In this document: one piece after another, positions 21,964 through 29,146 of the stretch
Layout: every line of letters begins with the position of its first letter
How positions within the stretch are numbered: position 1 is the first letter of the stretch
Source: a virus
IMG/VR virus record: IMGVR_UViG_3300043256_000036
Span: 1-37,057 of that record
DNA: 37,057 nucleotides
Direction: 5' to 3' (one strand)
Notes under the pieces: generated by a model
What the model saw: the letters and a program-made list of their open reading frames with translations, nothing else
Told to the model about the DNA's origin: nothing
The model's database searches: none
Program-made: the position numbers and the translations under genes

Positions 21964-22265
21964 ACAGGCACCTCAACATCCGACAAAAAGGAGGCGTGGT
22001 ACTCATCACGCCACTTTCGAGCAGCATTACGCCACTCCTCGGAGGCTGAATCCCAATCACCGCCGTGGGCGTTGGCGATGATGACCCAGGCCATTGCCTC
22101 CAAGTCGTAGTCCTCACTCGGCTGCTCCAGCTTCCATGGTGCATACTTCGTTAGAGCGTCAAACCAAGACCACCCCTCCTTGGGTGGCAATAGCTGATCG
22201 CCGACGTATTCCTGGGTGAGTCGGATCGCCTCAGTCAGTTCTTCGATTGCGACTGCGTCTTCCAT
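21960..22265 (-). CDS. Hypothetical tail-region protein
   Basis: This 101-residue protein from ATG 22265 begins MEDAVAIEELTEAIRLTQEY and ends SDVEVPV, with Trp-rich helices (EGWSWFDALTKYAPWKLEQP). It sits between connector genes and tail chaperones. It could be a tail completion or tube accessory protein; no family recognised. The upstream in-frame sequence is a Pro/Arg-rich shadow. Confidence 0.6.
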   Translation of the reverse strand: MEDAVAIEELTEAIRLTQEYVGDQLLPPKEGWSWFDALTKYAPWKLEQPSEDYDLEAMAWVIIANAHGGDWDSASEEWRNAARKWRDEYHASFLSDVEVPV

Positions 22266-22411
22266 GCATTCTCCTCTGCCCACTCGGGCTCTTCTGCCGG
22301 GGCCAGGTGACCCTTGATCACTCGCAACTCTACATCTTCGGTGTCTTCGAGGTAGACGATATCTCCTCGCCTCATGTGGTCGTGCGGTGTCTGGACTTCG
22401 TACCAACTCAC
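22235..22411 (-). CDS. Small head-tail region protein
   Basis: This 58-residue protein starts at GTG 22411 (GTGA overlap with the previous stop). It opens MSWYEVQTPHDHMRRGDIVY with a small beta-barrel-like pattern (DIVYLEDTEDVELRVIKG) followed by an acidic helical end. It overlaps the next gene by 31 bases, an unusually long overlap. Function unknown. Confidence 0.55.
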   Translation of the reverse strand: MSWYEVQTPHDHMRRGDIVYLEDTEDVELRVIKGHLAPAEEPEWAEENAWKTQSQSKN

Positions 22412-22965
22412 GATCCCTCCGGGCTGCAAGGCCACGTTACACGAAGCGACCCGGTGGCGCTGACACGATCGCCTCGAGGCTCACCGATCACCAATGGACC
22501 GATGATGATGTCCTCGCAGTCGATATCAAACAGCGTCCCATCCGACGCACCGTGAGCGAGAGTACACCAGGCGGCATCGCATAGGTCGTAGAGCTCAACC
22601 GCCAACGCCAAGGACTCAGTAGAGGTCAGTTCCGATCCGTCGTCGTGGATATCGAGACAGATGTCGATCCGATAGCCGAACTCATAGGCCCGTCGGTAGA
22701 AGCACCCGGCGGCGTCGCCTCTTTCCACCACGCCTACTGGAGAGTCAAAGATCTCCCTGGCCCAGACATAGACCGCCGAGCAATCATCGGAGGCGGCAGG
22801 CTCGCCGACGGTCACCGCTGAAGTTTCGAGGTCTAGGACGATTTGGAGTCGGACCAGGATGGCGGTGGCGAAGTCGACCATCCCAGCATCGCCCCCGATG
22901 AAGGCACCAGGCGGCATGGGTGATGGTCCGTACCCCGAGTCATACCCAGAGTCGTAGCCGGTCAT
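22408..22965 (-). CDS. Neck/tail terminator-like protein
   Basis: This 185-residue protein starts with a tandem Tyr/Asp/Gly repeat (MTGYDSGYDSGYGPSPMPPG), followed by an alpha/beta core with Cys residues (CFYRRAYEFGYRIDICLDIH, YDLCDAAWCTLAHG). Its place between the gp10-like and tail genes fits a tail terminator. I assign it by position and general pattern only. Confidence 0.55.
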   Translation of the reverse strand: MTGYDSGYDSGYGPSPMPPGAFIGGDAGMVDFATAILVRLQIVLDLETSAVTVGEPAASDDCSAVYVWAREIFDSPVGVVERGDAAGCFYRRAYEFGYRIDICLDIHDDGSELTSTESLALAVELYDLCDAAWCTLAHGASDGTLFDIDCEDIIIGPLVIGEPRGDRVSATGSLRVTWPCSPEGS

Positions 22966-23513
22966 GCGGGCATTGTCATTGCCTGGAGGTTGGCTACCTC
23001 CAGGGTGACATCATTGGCACCACTGGCGTTGCGCACCCACAGACTCAGATAATCACCCTGGGACATCGCCTCGATTAGGTGCAACGCGGTAGATCCGACA
23101 TCGGCCCCGGTGCCAATCTTGCGCTGTACCTCACTGGCCTCGTCAGGGACGGCATTCTTTCCGAGCCGCCAATGGGTCACCTGATTATTGTTTCCAGACG
23201 TCATTGAGATGGTGCACGCGATATGCAGCGTCACTGGCGCCAGACCGATGTAGGTGAGACGCCCATTGCCGCTGGACTCATCGAAGAAGTGGGGATCAGC
23301 GCTCAGGGTCCACGCCGGGTCGATCGCCTCGAAGTAGTCGTCGGTGTTGTTGATGATAATCGGTGCCGACGCCGCGGCGGGCACATAGATCTGACCGTGG
23401 CCCATCCGCCAGGTCGCCAAGGAGTCGCGATGATCCTGAGGCGAGACGTCTTCGGTGATGTTGTCGGCCAGTAGGGCGTAGATCTCTGCGACCGAGCGTT
23501 GAGTTTGTGTCAT
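22962..23513 (-). CDS. Virion structural protein, jelly-roll-like
   Basis: This 183-residue protein from ATG 23513 begins MTQTQRSVAEIYALLADNIT, then SPQDHRDSLATW, a helical N-terminal domain like that of the protein at 1484-2014. The C-terminal 120 residues are beta-rich (TLHIACTISMTSGNNNQVTH, YLSLWVRNASGANDVTLEVA), as in C1q/TNF-like virion decoration domains. Function in head decoration or fibre attachment is inferred. Confidence 0.6.
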   Translation of the reverse strand: MTQTQRSVAEIYALLADNITEDVSPQDHRDSLATWRMGHGQIYVPAAASAPIIINNTDDYFEAIDPAWTLSADPHFFDESSGNGRLTYIGLAPVTLHIACTISMTSGNNNQVTHWRLGKNAVPDEASEVQRKIGTGADVGSTALHLIEAMSQGDYLSLWVRNASGANDVTLEVANLQAMTMPA

Positions 23514-23574
23514 TGTGCTTTCCCAAGATAGCCCGTCCACCTGTCGATGACTTGACTAAGAACGGGTCTGCTTG

Positions 23575-23901
23575 TCAAGCGCTACTCCTTAGGTATTGCT
23601 GCCAGCGGCGGACGATACGCTCGAAGAATGGGTTGGCGTCGTTGCCGGGATGGTTCACTTTGGCAAAGAAGAAGGTTCCCGGTCCTCTTGCTGGCCACTT
23701 AAACGCCAACACTCCGCCAGGTTTCTTGGGGCGGATCTGATGAAACAGCGTGCCCTCAATCACAAAGGCGGCATAGTCGGTATCGGCGATAGCTTCAGCA
23801 CGGACCTGTCGCGCGCTGGCAGCAACAATCGCCACGCCGGTGCGTCGTCGCAGTTCGCCGGTCTCCCCGACAGGTGTCGCCCGTTTGATGTCGTCGGTCA
23901 T
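23575..23901 (-). CDS. HK97 gp10-like head-tail protein
   Basis: This 108-residue protein from the first available ATG (23901) contains TPVGETGELRRRTGVAIVAA, the G-x-L-R motif of the HK97 gp10 family of tail completion or neck proteins, and PGTFFFAKVNHPG later. The family normally has about 30 more N-terminal residues. The frame stays open upstream (DRIVDLSSLKDEIAVSARRR) to a stop at 24015, yet contains no ATG, GTG or TTG. The real start may be a rare codon, for example ATC at 23976. See findings. Confidence 0.7.
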   Translation of the reverse strand: MTDDIKRATPVGETGELRRRTGVAIVAASARQVRAEAIADTDYAAFVIEGTLFHQIRPKKPGGVLAFKWPARGPGTFFFAKVNHPGNDANPFFERIVRRWQQYLRSSA

Positions 23902-23969
23902 TGCCGCAGTAGCCCGCTCTACTCTGCGCCGAGCCGAGACTGCTATCTCATCCTTGAGAGAGGAGAGAT

Positions 23970-24773
23970 CTACGATCCGATCACGCCCACCCGGCGTCCC
24001 TTGCCCCGCACCTCAGGACTCCACGCGGTTGCTCTGCGCTGGAGGCCGTTGGGGTTGACTGCGGCGATGAACAGGTCCACGTCGTAGAGCCCGGTGCGGC
24101 CCTCGGCCAAGAACTCCTGGGGATCAAGCAGCGTCATCGAGATCCCCTGACGGACGATGTTGGTTACCCGCTGGGGCAGGCGGCAGTCTGCCCCGACACA
24201 AGCCTTGACCATTTCGGTGGCCATCGAGGCGGCGGCGTTCTTGCCCGACTGCGGGGGCTCTAGGCCGTGGGCCAGTACGATGTACCAGGTCCCGGTAGCG
24301 CCGATGTCCTCTGAGAGATCTTGACAACACGGCCACAGGTTGTCGTCGGTGCGCACTATCTTGCTGCCGTGATCGAGCCGGTAGTTGTCAGCACCCAAGG
24401 CCACGCCATCGATGTTGATCTCCAGTATCTCGGTTACGTCCGAACGCCCAAGGAACACCTCGGGGATACCCTTACAGGCGCAGTCATAAGAGATATGGCA
24501 GCCACACGCCGGGCCCAGGTTGAGCCAGGTCCCCCCACTCCGTATCGCTACCCAGGGATAGGTCCAACGGCTCCAGGCGAAACCGGGAAGCGCCCCGCCC
24601 TGGGCGCAAGGTCTGACTGTCTCGGTGCAAGAGCCCGAGAATTGGCGACCCGAGAGGGCGTAGAGGATCTCCGAGGTGGCGGTGATCATCCGCTCATTGA
24701 TGGCCGTCGTTGCGCCATCGACCGTCTCGCACTCGATCAGCTCGGCCTCGGAGATCCAGGGTGCACAGATCAT
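23970..24773 (-). CDS. Head-tail connector protein
   Basis: This 267-residue protein lies in the position of the gp6-like connector after the tail-tube and mini-gene. It begins with an acidic helix (MICAPWISEAELIECETVDG) and has Cys-containing beta patches (CGCHISYDCACKG, CCQDLSED) and a C-terminal region with IVRQGISMTLLDPQEFLAEG, a sequence resembling the end of connector proteins. It is unusually Cys-rich for a virion protein. ATG 24773 overlaps the mini-gene stop. Confidence 0.6.
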   Translation of the reverse strand: MICAPWISEAELIECETVDGATTAINERMITATSEILYALSGRQFSGSCTETVRPCAQGGALPGFAWSRWTYPWVAIRSGGTWLNLGPACGCHISYDCACKGIPEVFLGRSDVTEILEINIDGVALGADNYRLDHGSKIVRTDDNLWPCCQDLSEDIGATGTWYIVLAHGLEPPQSGKNAAASMATEMVKACVGADCRLPQRVTNIVRQGISMTLLDPQEFLAEGRTGLYDVDLFIAAVNPNGLQRRATAWSPEVRGKGRRVGVIGS

Positions 24774-24901
24774 CGGAACAGCCCAGCAGTGATGCCGAAC
24801 CGACGACTACGCATCACCCGTCTAACAACAGCGGCGGCACCAATACAGAACGCACCGTTCCCGGTGGGAGAATCGAAGGCGCTATCGAAAGCGCAAGCCA
24901 T
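24770..24901 (-). CDS. Mini-protein with RRVMRSRRFGIT motif, second copy
   Basis: This 43-residue ORF starts at ATG 24901, which is part of a TAATG junction, and ends overlapping ATG 24773. It begins MACAFDSAFDSPTGNGAFCI and ends VVRRVMRSRRFGITAGLFR. The final part matches the mini-protein at 2007-2135. Similar AFDSAFD-type mini-proteins occur near the head-tail genes of actinophages; function unknown. Confidence 0.72.
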   Translation of the reverse strand: MACAFDSAFDSPTGNGAFCIGAAAVVRRVMRSRRFGITAGLFR

Positions 24902-25599
24902 TAACTGGCGTTGGCTGGAGTATCAACAAACCCGCAAGACAGACCGTCATCGCTATATGGCGAAACGTCTGGGTCGGGAATGTCGGATGCCAGGAAGACA
25001 CCGAAGAACTGCTGAATCCCTGCGCCGGGCAGATCGTTGAATGTCCCCGAGCCCAGGTTGGCGTTCGCCGTTGCCTTCGCTGTGATCACGATAGAGAGAA
25101 TGCCGCGCTCGATGGTCCAGTCCCCGATGTTCCACTGCGTTCGAGGCCATACCCAATGGTAGAAGTCTCGGGGAGCGGCGACCTGGCTCGATCCGTCGAA
25201 GGCCTTGGTCCATGAATTGAACTCGACTATCGGAGCATCGGCGCCGGGGTCGGGTGCCTCGATGCCGATGGCGTTGGCCGAGCCGTCCAATAGGATCTCG
25301 GCGCCGGTCAGGATCGAGATCAGTTCGAGGTCGAGCTGGCAAAGCGTCAGCGTCAGAGTCTCGGAGGTGGTTACGTCGGCATCGGTGATGGAGACACAGA
25401 TCCGTCCACAACCGTCGCGTTGCTCGAAGGTCTCACCCGCCGAGACAACCGGAGACCGTCCCAGAGAGATGGGTCGCAGGTTGTAGGCGGCGCCGTTCAC
25501 CGTAGGCCCTGCTGGAGCAGAACCATCGGAGTCGAGCGTCGATGCCCTTACCGCACAGAGGTCAAGTGACTGATAACAGCCATATTGAGTACTTGCCAT
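24901..25599 (-). CDS. Virion protein, candidate tail tube
   Basis: This 232-residue protein opens MASTQYGCYQSLDLCAVRAS and is beta-rich, with a pattern CGRICVSITDADV...LTLTLCQLDLELISILTGAE and later IGDWTIERGILSIVITAKA. This resembles the tail-tube family of actinophages with Cys pairs, but it is placed upstream of the connector rather than before the chaperones, so a head or neck role is not excluded. GAGGAAGTA precedes ATG 25599. Confidence 0.6.
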   Translation of the reverse strand: MASTQYGCYQSLDLCAVRASTLDSDGSAPAGPTVNGAAYNLRPISLGRSPVVSAGETFEQRDGCGRICVSITDADVTTSETLTLTLCQLDLELISILTGAEILLDGSANAIGIEAPDPGADAPIVEFNSWTKAFDGSSQVAAPRDFYHWVWPRTQWNIGDWTIERGILSIVITAKATANANLGSGTFNDLPGAGIQQFFGVFLASDIPDPDVSPYSDDGLSCGFVDTPANAS

Positions 25600-25619
25600 T
25601 ACTTCCTCACATTACCTTT

Positions 25620-26546
25620 CTAGGAACCAATATCGCTGCAATCGAGCGCCGGGTCTTCAAGACACACCGAAACACCAATGTGGATCGCACGATCCCAATG
25701 GGCAAGCGCCATCCGCTCGGCCCGATATTCGATCAGGTTGGTATCCCGATTCACCGCGCCGGCCAAGTCGGTGAATACCTCTATCTCGGTCATCAGCACC
25801 TCGACCATCGAGGTGCCGTAGATCCACGAATAGTTATCCGACGCCGCGTCTTCTTCTGGCGAGCTGCCGGTGTAGCCGGTGCCAGTGACCACGATGTGAT
25901 CGCCGAGCGTAGTGACGAGTCGCTGGCCCGATTGGATTGCCAGACCGTAGAACGCCAGGAACGGGATCATACGCTTCTCGACATGGATCATTCCCCGCGT
26001 CCCTCCCAGCGCGTCCGAGAGCGCTTCGATCATGGTCTTGAACGCGGAGACCGGGGGTACCGAGTCGAAGGCGTTGGGGGTGGTTATTGGGGTCCCGCCC
26101 GCCGGGTCGCCGGGATAGATCGAGGCATCGGACAGCGATACGTTGGGGTGGCTACCACCGAAGTCAGCCCCGTCGATGACGTTGGTCCACAGGGCTGCCT
26201 CGATCAAATGAGAGGTCTGGGCTTCAAGATGCCGGATGGCTCGAGCCTTGAGCTCGTCAGGGTCGGTTCCCAGAGTGGTGCATTGGTCGCCCACCCAAAT
26301 GATGTAGGGGTCCCACTCGACAATTCCCGGCGAGGCGGTGATCGTCTTAGTGCCTGATCCCACCTCACCACAGGGGTCTATCGAACCGGAGCCTCCAGTG
26401 CCGTCTCGCTCCGGCTGATAGGCGATGCCCATCTGCCAACGGCCCTCGGTGGGACGGGGTTCAGTCCCTACCGAAGAGAGAAGGTTGGGACGGCTGGGAG
26501 CGTGAAGCGGCGGGCTGTGTACTGCCCTCGGGCCCAAAGTTGTCAT
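25620..26546 (-). CDS. Virion structural protein, possible second capsid-fold protein
   Basis: This 308-residue frame contains EPRPTEGRWQMGIAYQPE near its start, a conserved-looking opening in actinophage structural proteins, then TSHLIEAALWTNVID, GMIHVEKRMIPFLAFYGLAI and VEVLMTEIEVFTDLAGAVNR, which ends in an HK97-capsid-like strand pattern. It might be a minor or pentamer-type capsid protein. Only two ATGs exist: 26546, overlapping the previous glycosyltransferase by 86 bases, and 26432, which would remove the conserved opening. The start is therefore unsure. Confidence 0.6.
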   Translation of the reverse strand: MTTLGPRAVHSPPLHAPSRPNLLSSVGTEPRPTEGRWQMGIAYQPERDGTGGSGSIDPCGEVGSGTKTITASPGIVEWDPYIIWVGDQCTTLGTDPDELKARAIRHLEAQTSHLIEAALWTNVIDGADFGGSHPNVSLSDASIYPGDPAGGTPITTPNAFDSVPPVSAFKTMIEALSDALGGTRGMIHVEKRMIPFLAFYGLAIQSGQRLVTTLGDHIVVTGTGYTGSSPEEDAASDNYSWIYGTSMVEVLMTEIEVFTDLAGAVNRDTNLIEYRAERMALAHWDRAIHIGVSVCLEDPALDCSDIGS

Positions 26547-27447
26547 TGATCGCCTTAGCTGCTCTAGCGGCTGATCCTTCGACGGTCCCGAATATTTCGG
26601 CGATCATCTCGGTGCCATCATAACCTGCCCTCTGGTGATTGGCTTGCAATGCCGCTTCTTCTAGTTGGTCGCCAGTCTGAATCCGTGGTCCGATGTCGGC
26701 GTAGCGCCAGAATCGAAACCCGGTTTCCTCGGGGGGATAATGGGGAGCGTCGAGCACAGCCACGTCCAGTCCGCATGTCTTGGCCTCGAAGAGCGTCGAT
26801 GAGTTGTCCACTGCATAGACGTCGGCCCAGGAGACAACATCATTGAACTCGCGAATGAACCCTATCCCTGCTTTGGCAAACAGACGCTCGGCTCGGTCTG
26901 CTATTCGGGGGTGGGCGTGGCCCATGACTCCCCGCCATGAGCTAAAGAAAGGCTGGTAGTGATAGAGAGCGGTCCTGGTCTGAGGAAAGACCCTGCAATC
27001 CCAATGAAATGACACGACTACCTTGGGCTGGTCCACCACCTCGATCTTGCGTTTGGGCAACGACTCAACCCAAGGACTCCCCACCACCACCGAAGGCGCG
27101 TCGTAGATCCGGTTGGCCTCGGCCACGCGCTCGTTTGGACAAAGAAAGAGCTTGATCATCTCTCGCCCCGAGCCACCGGAATAATGGGGATGATGGTCGC
27201 CGTAGGTCTCCCCAATGCCGTGTTCGACAAAGATCGCCGGGCGTCCCCTGATCCGCTTCAAGTCGGGATACCCGGCCACGATCGTGGGCACGCCGTTGGG
27301 CATCAGCGCCGCCACCCGCTCGCCTGGACGACCTGCGCCTGGAGTGACAAAAAACGTGCCTTCGGCGTCGAGAGCATCCCAGATTGGTTTCAGGTGATCA
27401 AAATAATGAGGCTGAGACGCGAAGGCATCAATGCGGATCTTTGTCAT
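26461..27447 (-). CDS. CDP-glycerol glycerophosphotransferase-like transferase
   Basis: This 328-residue GT-B-type transferase is most like TagB/TagF proteins of teichoic acid synthesis. Key places are AIFVEHGIGETYGDHHPH (about 90-110), VVSFHWDCRVFPQTRTA (about 147-163) and VVSWADVYAVDNSSTLFEAK (about 206-226), the last being the donor-binding block with conserved Asp and Ser. In a phage it would more likely modify virion or surface glycans than make wall teichoic acid. The last 35 residues are low-complexity and overlap the next frame. Confidence 0.7.
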   Translation of the reverse strand: MTKIRIDAFASQPHYFDHLKPIWDALDAEGTFFVTPGAGRPGERVAALMPNGVPTIVAGYPDLKRIRGRPAIFVEHGIGETYGDHHPHYSGGSGREMIKLFLCPNERVAEANRIYDAPSVVVGSPWVESLPKRKIEVVDQPKVVVSFHWDCRVFPQTRTALYHYQPFFSSWRGVMGHAHPRIADRAERLFAKAGIGFIREFNDVVSWADVYAVDNSSTLFEAKTCGLDVAVLDAPHYPPEETGFRFWRYADIGPRIQTGDQLEEAALQANHQRAGYDGTEMIAEIFGTVEGSAARAAKAINDNFGPEGSTQPAASRSQPSQPSLFGRD

Positions 27448-27652
27448 GGGCCTCTTGCCAGGCTTTCATTGGGGGAGTCTTCGCGCAAGTCCCACAGTGT
27501 ATGTATCCCTGGAGCATCTGGCAGCCCTCGGTGCTCAGAGGAACCACAGTCCAGCAATCCTCGAAGGCGGTTGGCTCAAGACAGCGCGCACAGAGGAAGG
27601 AGTCTGAGGTCTTAGACGCGATGTCCGACAGGCGTTTCCACTTAACCGGCAA
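27428..27652 (-). CDS. Small zinc-ribbon protein
   Basis: This 74-residue protein carries CARC at residues 21-24 and CGTC near 53-56: a four-Cys zinc ribbon. It starts at TTG 27652 and overlaps both neighbouring genes (11 and 20 bases). It sits between two glycosyltransferase genes. It may be regulatory or a bound subunit; function unknown. Confidence 0.65.
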   Translation of the reverse strand: MPVKWKRLSDIASKTSDSFLCARCLEPTAFEDCWTVVPLSTEGCQMLQGYIHCGTCAKTPPMKAWQEAHDKDPH

Positions 27653-28631
27653 GCAAGGTTCGAATCTTCGGCAGCCATTGCGACCAGGTGTTGGCTCGTG
27701 CCCATTCCAGCGAGGCGGTCTGATGTGTATGGAGGGTCTCGGGGTCTGCGAGATCCTTTAGTATCTCCCTAAAGGGACGGGTCAAGACTTGGGCCAAAGG
27801 TATCCGTCCGCTCGGAGTGCGCACGTTGCCACTGGGCCGGGTAGGGACCGGGATGATCGGCCAGCTCCGGTTCGGCTCGACATCGCTCATCACTACCGCC
27901 AGGCCACGCGCCATCGCCTCGTTCACTTGCAAGGACTGCCCTCCGTATCTTCGGGGGTAGGCGAGAATCGAACAGTCGTCGTAAATGCTCCATCGGTCCT
28001 CTGAGCGCGTTGCCAATATGGTGTTCTGCATCGAGCGCGGATGTAGTCTCAAACCGTCTTGATGGGCCAGCTTCCACTCGAACTCCATATCTCTCATCAG
28101 CGCGGTAACCACATTGGTGCCATTGCGATCCCCGGCGGCGCGGTGCCCGGCTACGTGGAGGATGCGCCCCGGCCCCGGAACCTTTGAAACGATGTCCTCG
28201 TCTGCAATCGGAGTCGGCACGATTTCACCCGGCGGCAAGTCGATCGGTTTCCAGGAGGTCCCGTACCAATACTGCGTCGCCTGGGCCCCGCGGTAGAACT
28301 CGGGATTGACATGGAGGATCGATGGGTGGGTAGTAAGGCTCTCGTCGTAGTGGGTTTCCGCGGTGTAGATCAGATCGGTTGACCTCAGAGCTTCGATTGC
28401 CTCAGACGAGAGCGGCGCGGTGTAGCCCTTCCACGGCGAGACTATTGCTCCGGGATAGCGGTCGAATTGCAACGGCCACGCTGCGTCTGGGTTATCGGGG
28501 TCGGCGTTGTGGTCGATCTCCCGGTTGTCGATTACCACCGTCACGTCGGGCTTGAGGTGGGACCAGAAAGAGTAGGTCTGATGTGCCAGGCCGCGGCCGA
28601 AGTCGGCTCGCACAATCATTCCTAAGGTCAT
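27642..28631 (-). CDS. Glycosyltransferase, GT-B type
   Basis: This 329-residue protein has GT-B features: an N-terminal acceptor half (MIVRADFGRGLAHQTYSFW, typical opening) and a C-terminal donor half with LAYPRRYGGQSLQVNEAMAR and GLAVVMSDVEPN, where the E-x-(2-7)-A/G-x-x-V pattern binds the sugar nucleotide. The donor sugar is unknown. ATG 28631 overlaps the upstream stop. Confidence 0.78.
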   Translation of the reverse strand: MTLGMIVRADFGRGLAHQTYSFWSHLKPDVTVVIDNREIDHNADPDNPDAAWPLQFDRYPGAIVSPWKGYTAPLSSEAIEALRSTDLIYTAETHYDESLTTHPSILHVNPEFYRGAQATQYWYGTSWKPIDLPPGEIVPTPIADEDIVSKVPGPGRILHVAGHRAAGDRNGTNVVTALMRDMEFEWKLAHQDGLRLHPRSMQNTILATRSEDRWSIYDDCSILAYPRRYGGQSLQVNEAMARGLAVVMSDVEPNRSWPIIPVPTRPSGNVRTPSGRIPLAQVLTRPFREILKDLADPETLHTHQTASLEWARANTWSQWLPKIRTLLAG

Positions 28632-29146
28632 CTCGGCTCATCCCTTTGTTGAATGTTGCGCGCTAACGAAAGCATGAATGAATAGGGCGGCGGCGGGGTG
28701 TCTCGCCACTGTGCCCGATGCTCAACCTGGAGACCCGAGTGCCGATAGGCCATAACACCCCAGGCGGGTGGTAACTCAATGTCCCTATATACCTCGGGCG
28801 GGGCCACCAAGTAGAAGAGGTTAGAGAGAGCCACCGCGGCACCTTGCTTGTGGGGCTGCTCCAATTCCCGGCGTAGGTCCGAGCGAGTGGCCTTCACCTC
28901 GTAGGCAACTCGGCGGTGACGTTGCGATCTCCAGGTGTGGAGTGCGAAAGCATCAATGAACTGCTCTCGGCCCAAACGAATCGCTAGGTCAATCTCGGCG
29001 TCTCTCTCTTGGCTCATACTCAGCCAGCCAGTGGAGACACGTACCTCCTCAGCATAGACCCATGCCCGGCTCAACCCGTTACGAGGCTGATCATGGCGTT
29101 TACGAAGCGCCCCCTTAATCTGATAGGTGGTCTCTGAGGCACTCAC
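28628..29146 (-). CDS. PD-(D/E)XK nuclease-like (MmcB-type) protein
   Basis: This 172-residue protein carries VAYEVKATRSDLRRELEQPH, the E-x-K half of a PD-(D/E)XK nuclease, and ALSNLFYLVAPPEVYRDIEL, a downstream segment typical of MmcB/DUF-type phage relatives. Catalytic Asp may be the DAFALHTW one near residue 65. It could cut DNA or be an inactive binder. GTG 29146 overlaps the previous stop; GTG 29152 is an alternative. It is the only nuclease-like gene within the transferase cluster. Confidence 0.6.
   Translation of the reverse strand: MSASETTYQIKGALRKRHDQPRNGLSRAWVYAEEVRVSTGWLSMSQERDAEIDLAIRLGREQFIDAFALHTWRSQRHRRVAYEVKATRSDLRRELEQPHKQGAAVALSNLFYLVAPPEVYRDIELPPAWGVMAYRHSGLQVEHRAQWRDTPPPPYSFMLSLARNIQQRDEPR

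Noticed and set aside
24321-25040. 239-codon plus-strand frame
   Set aside because: It is antisense to the connector, mini-gene and tail-tube genes, and its composition is that of a shadow frame.
25542-26357. 271-codon plus-strand frame
   Set aside because: It is antisense to the structural gene, with no Shine-Dalgarno and Arg/His/Pro-rich content; no gene on this strand is supported.
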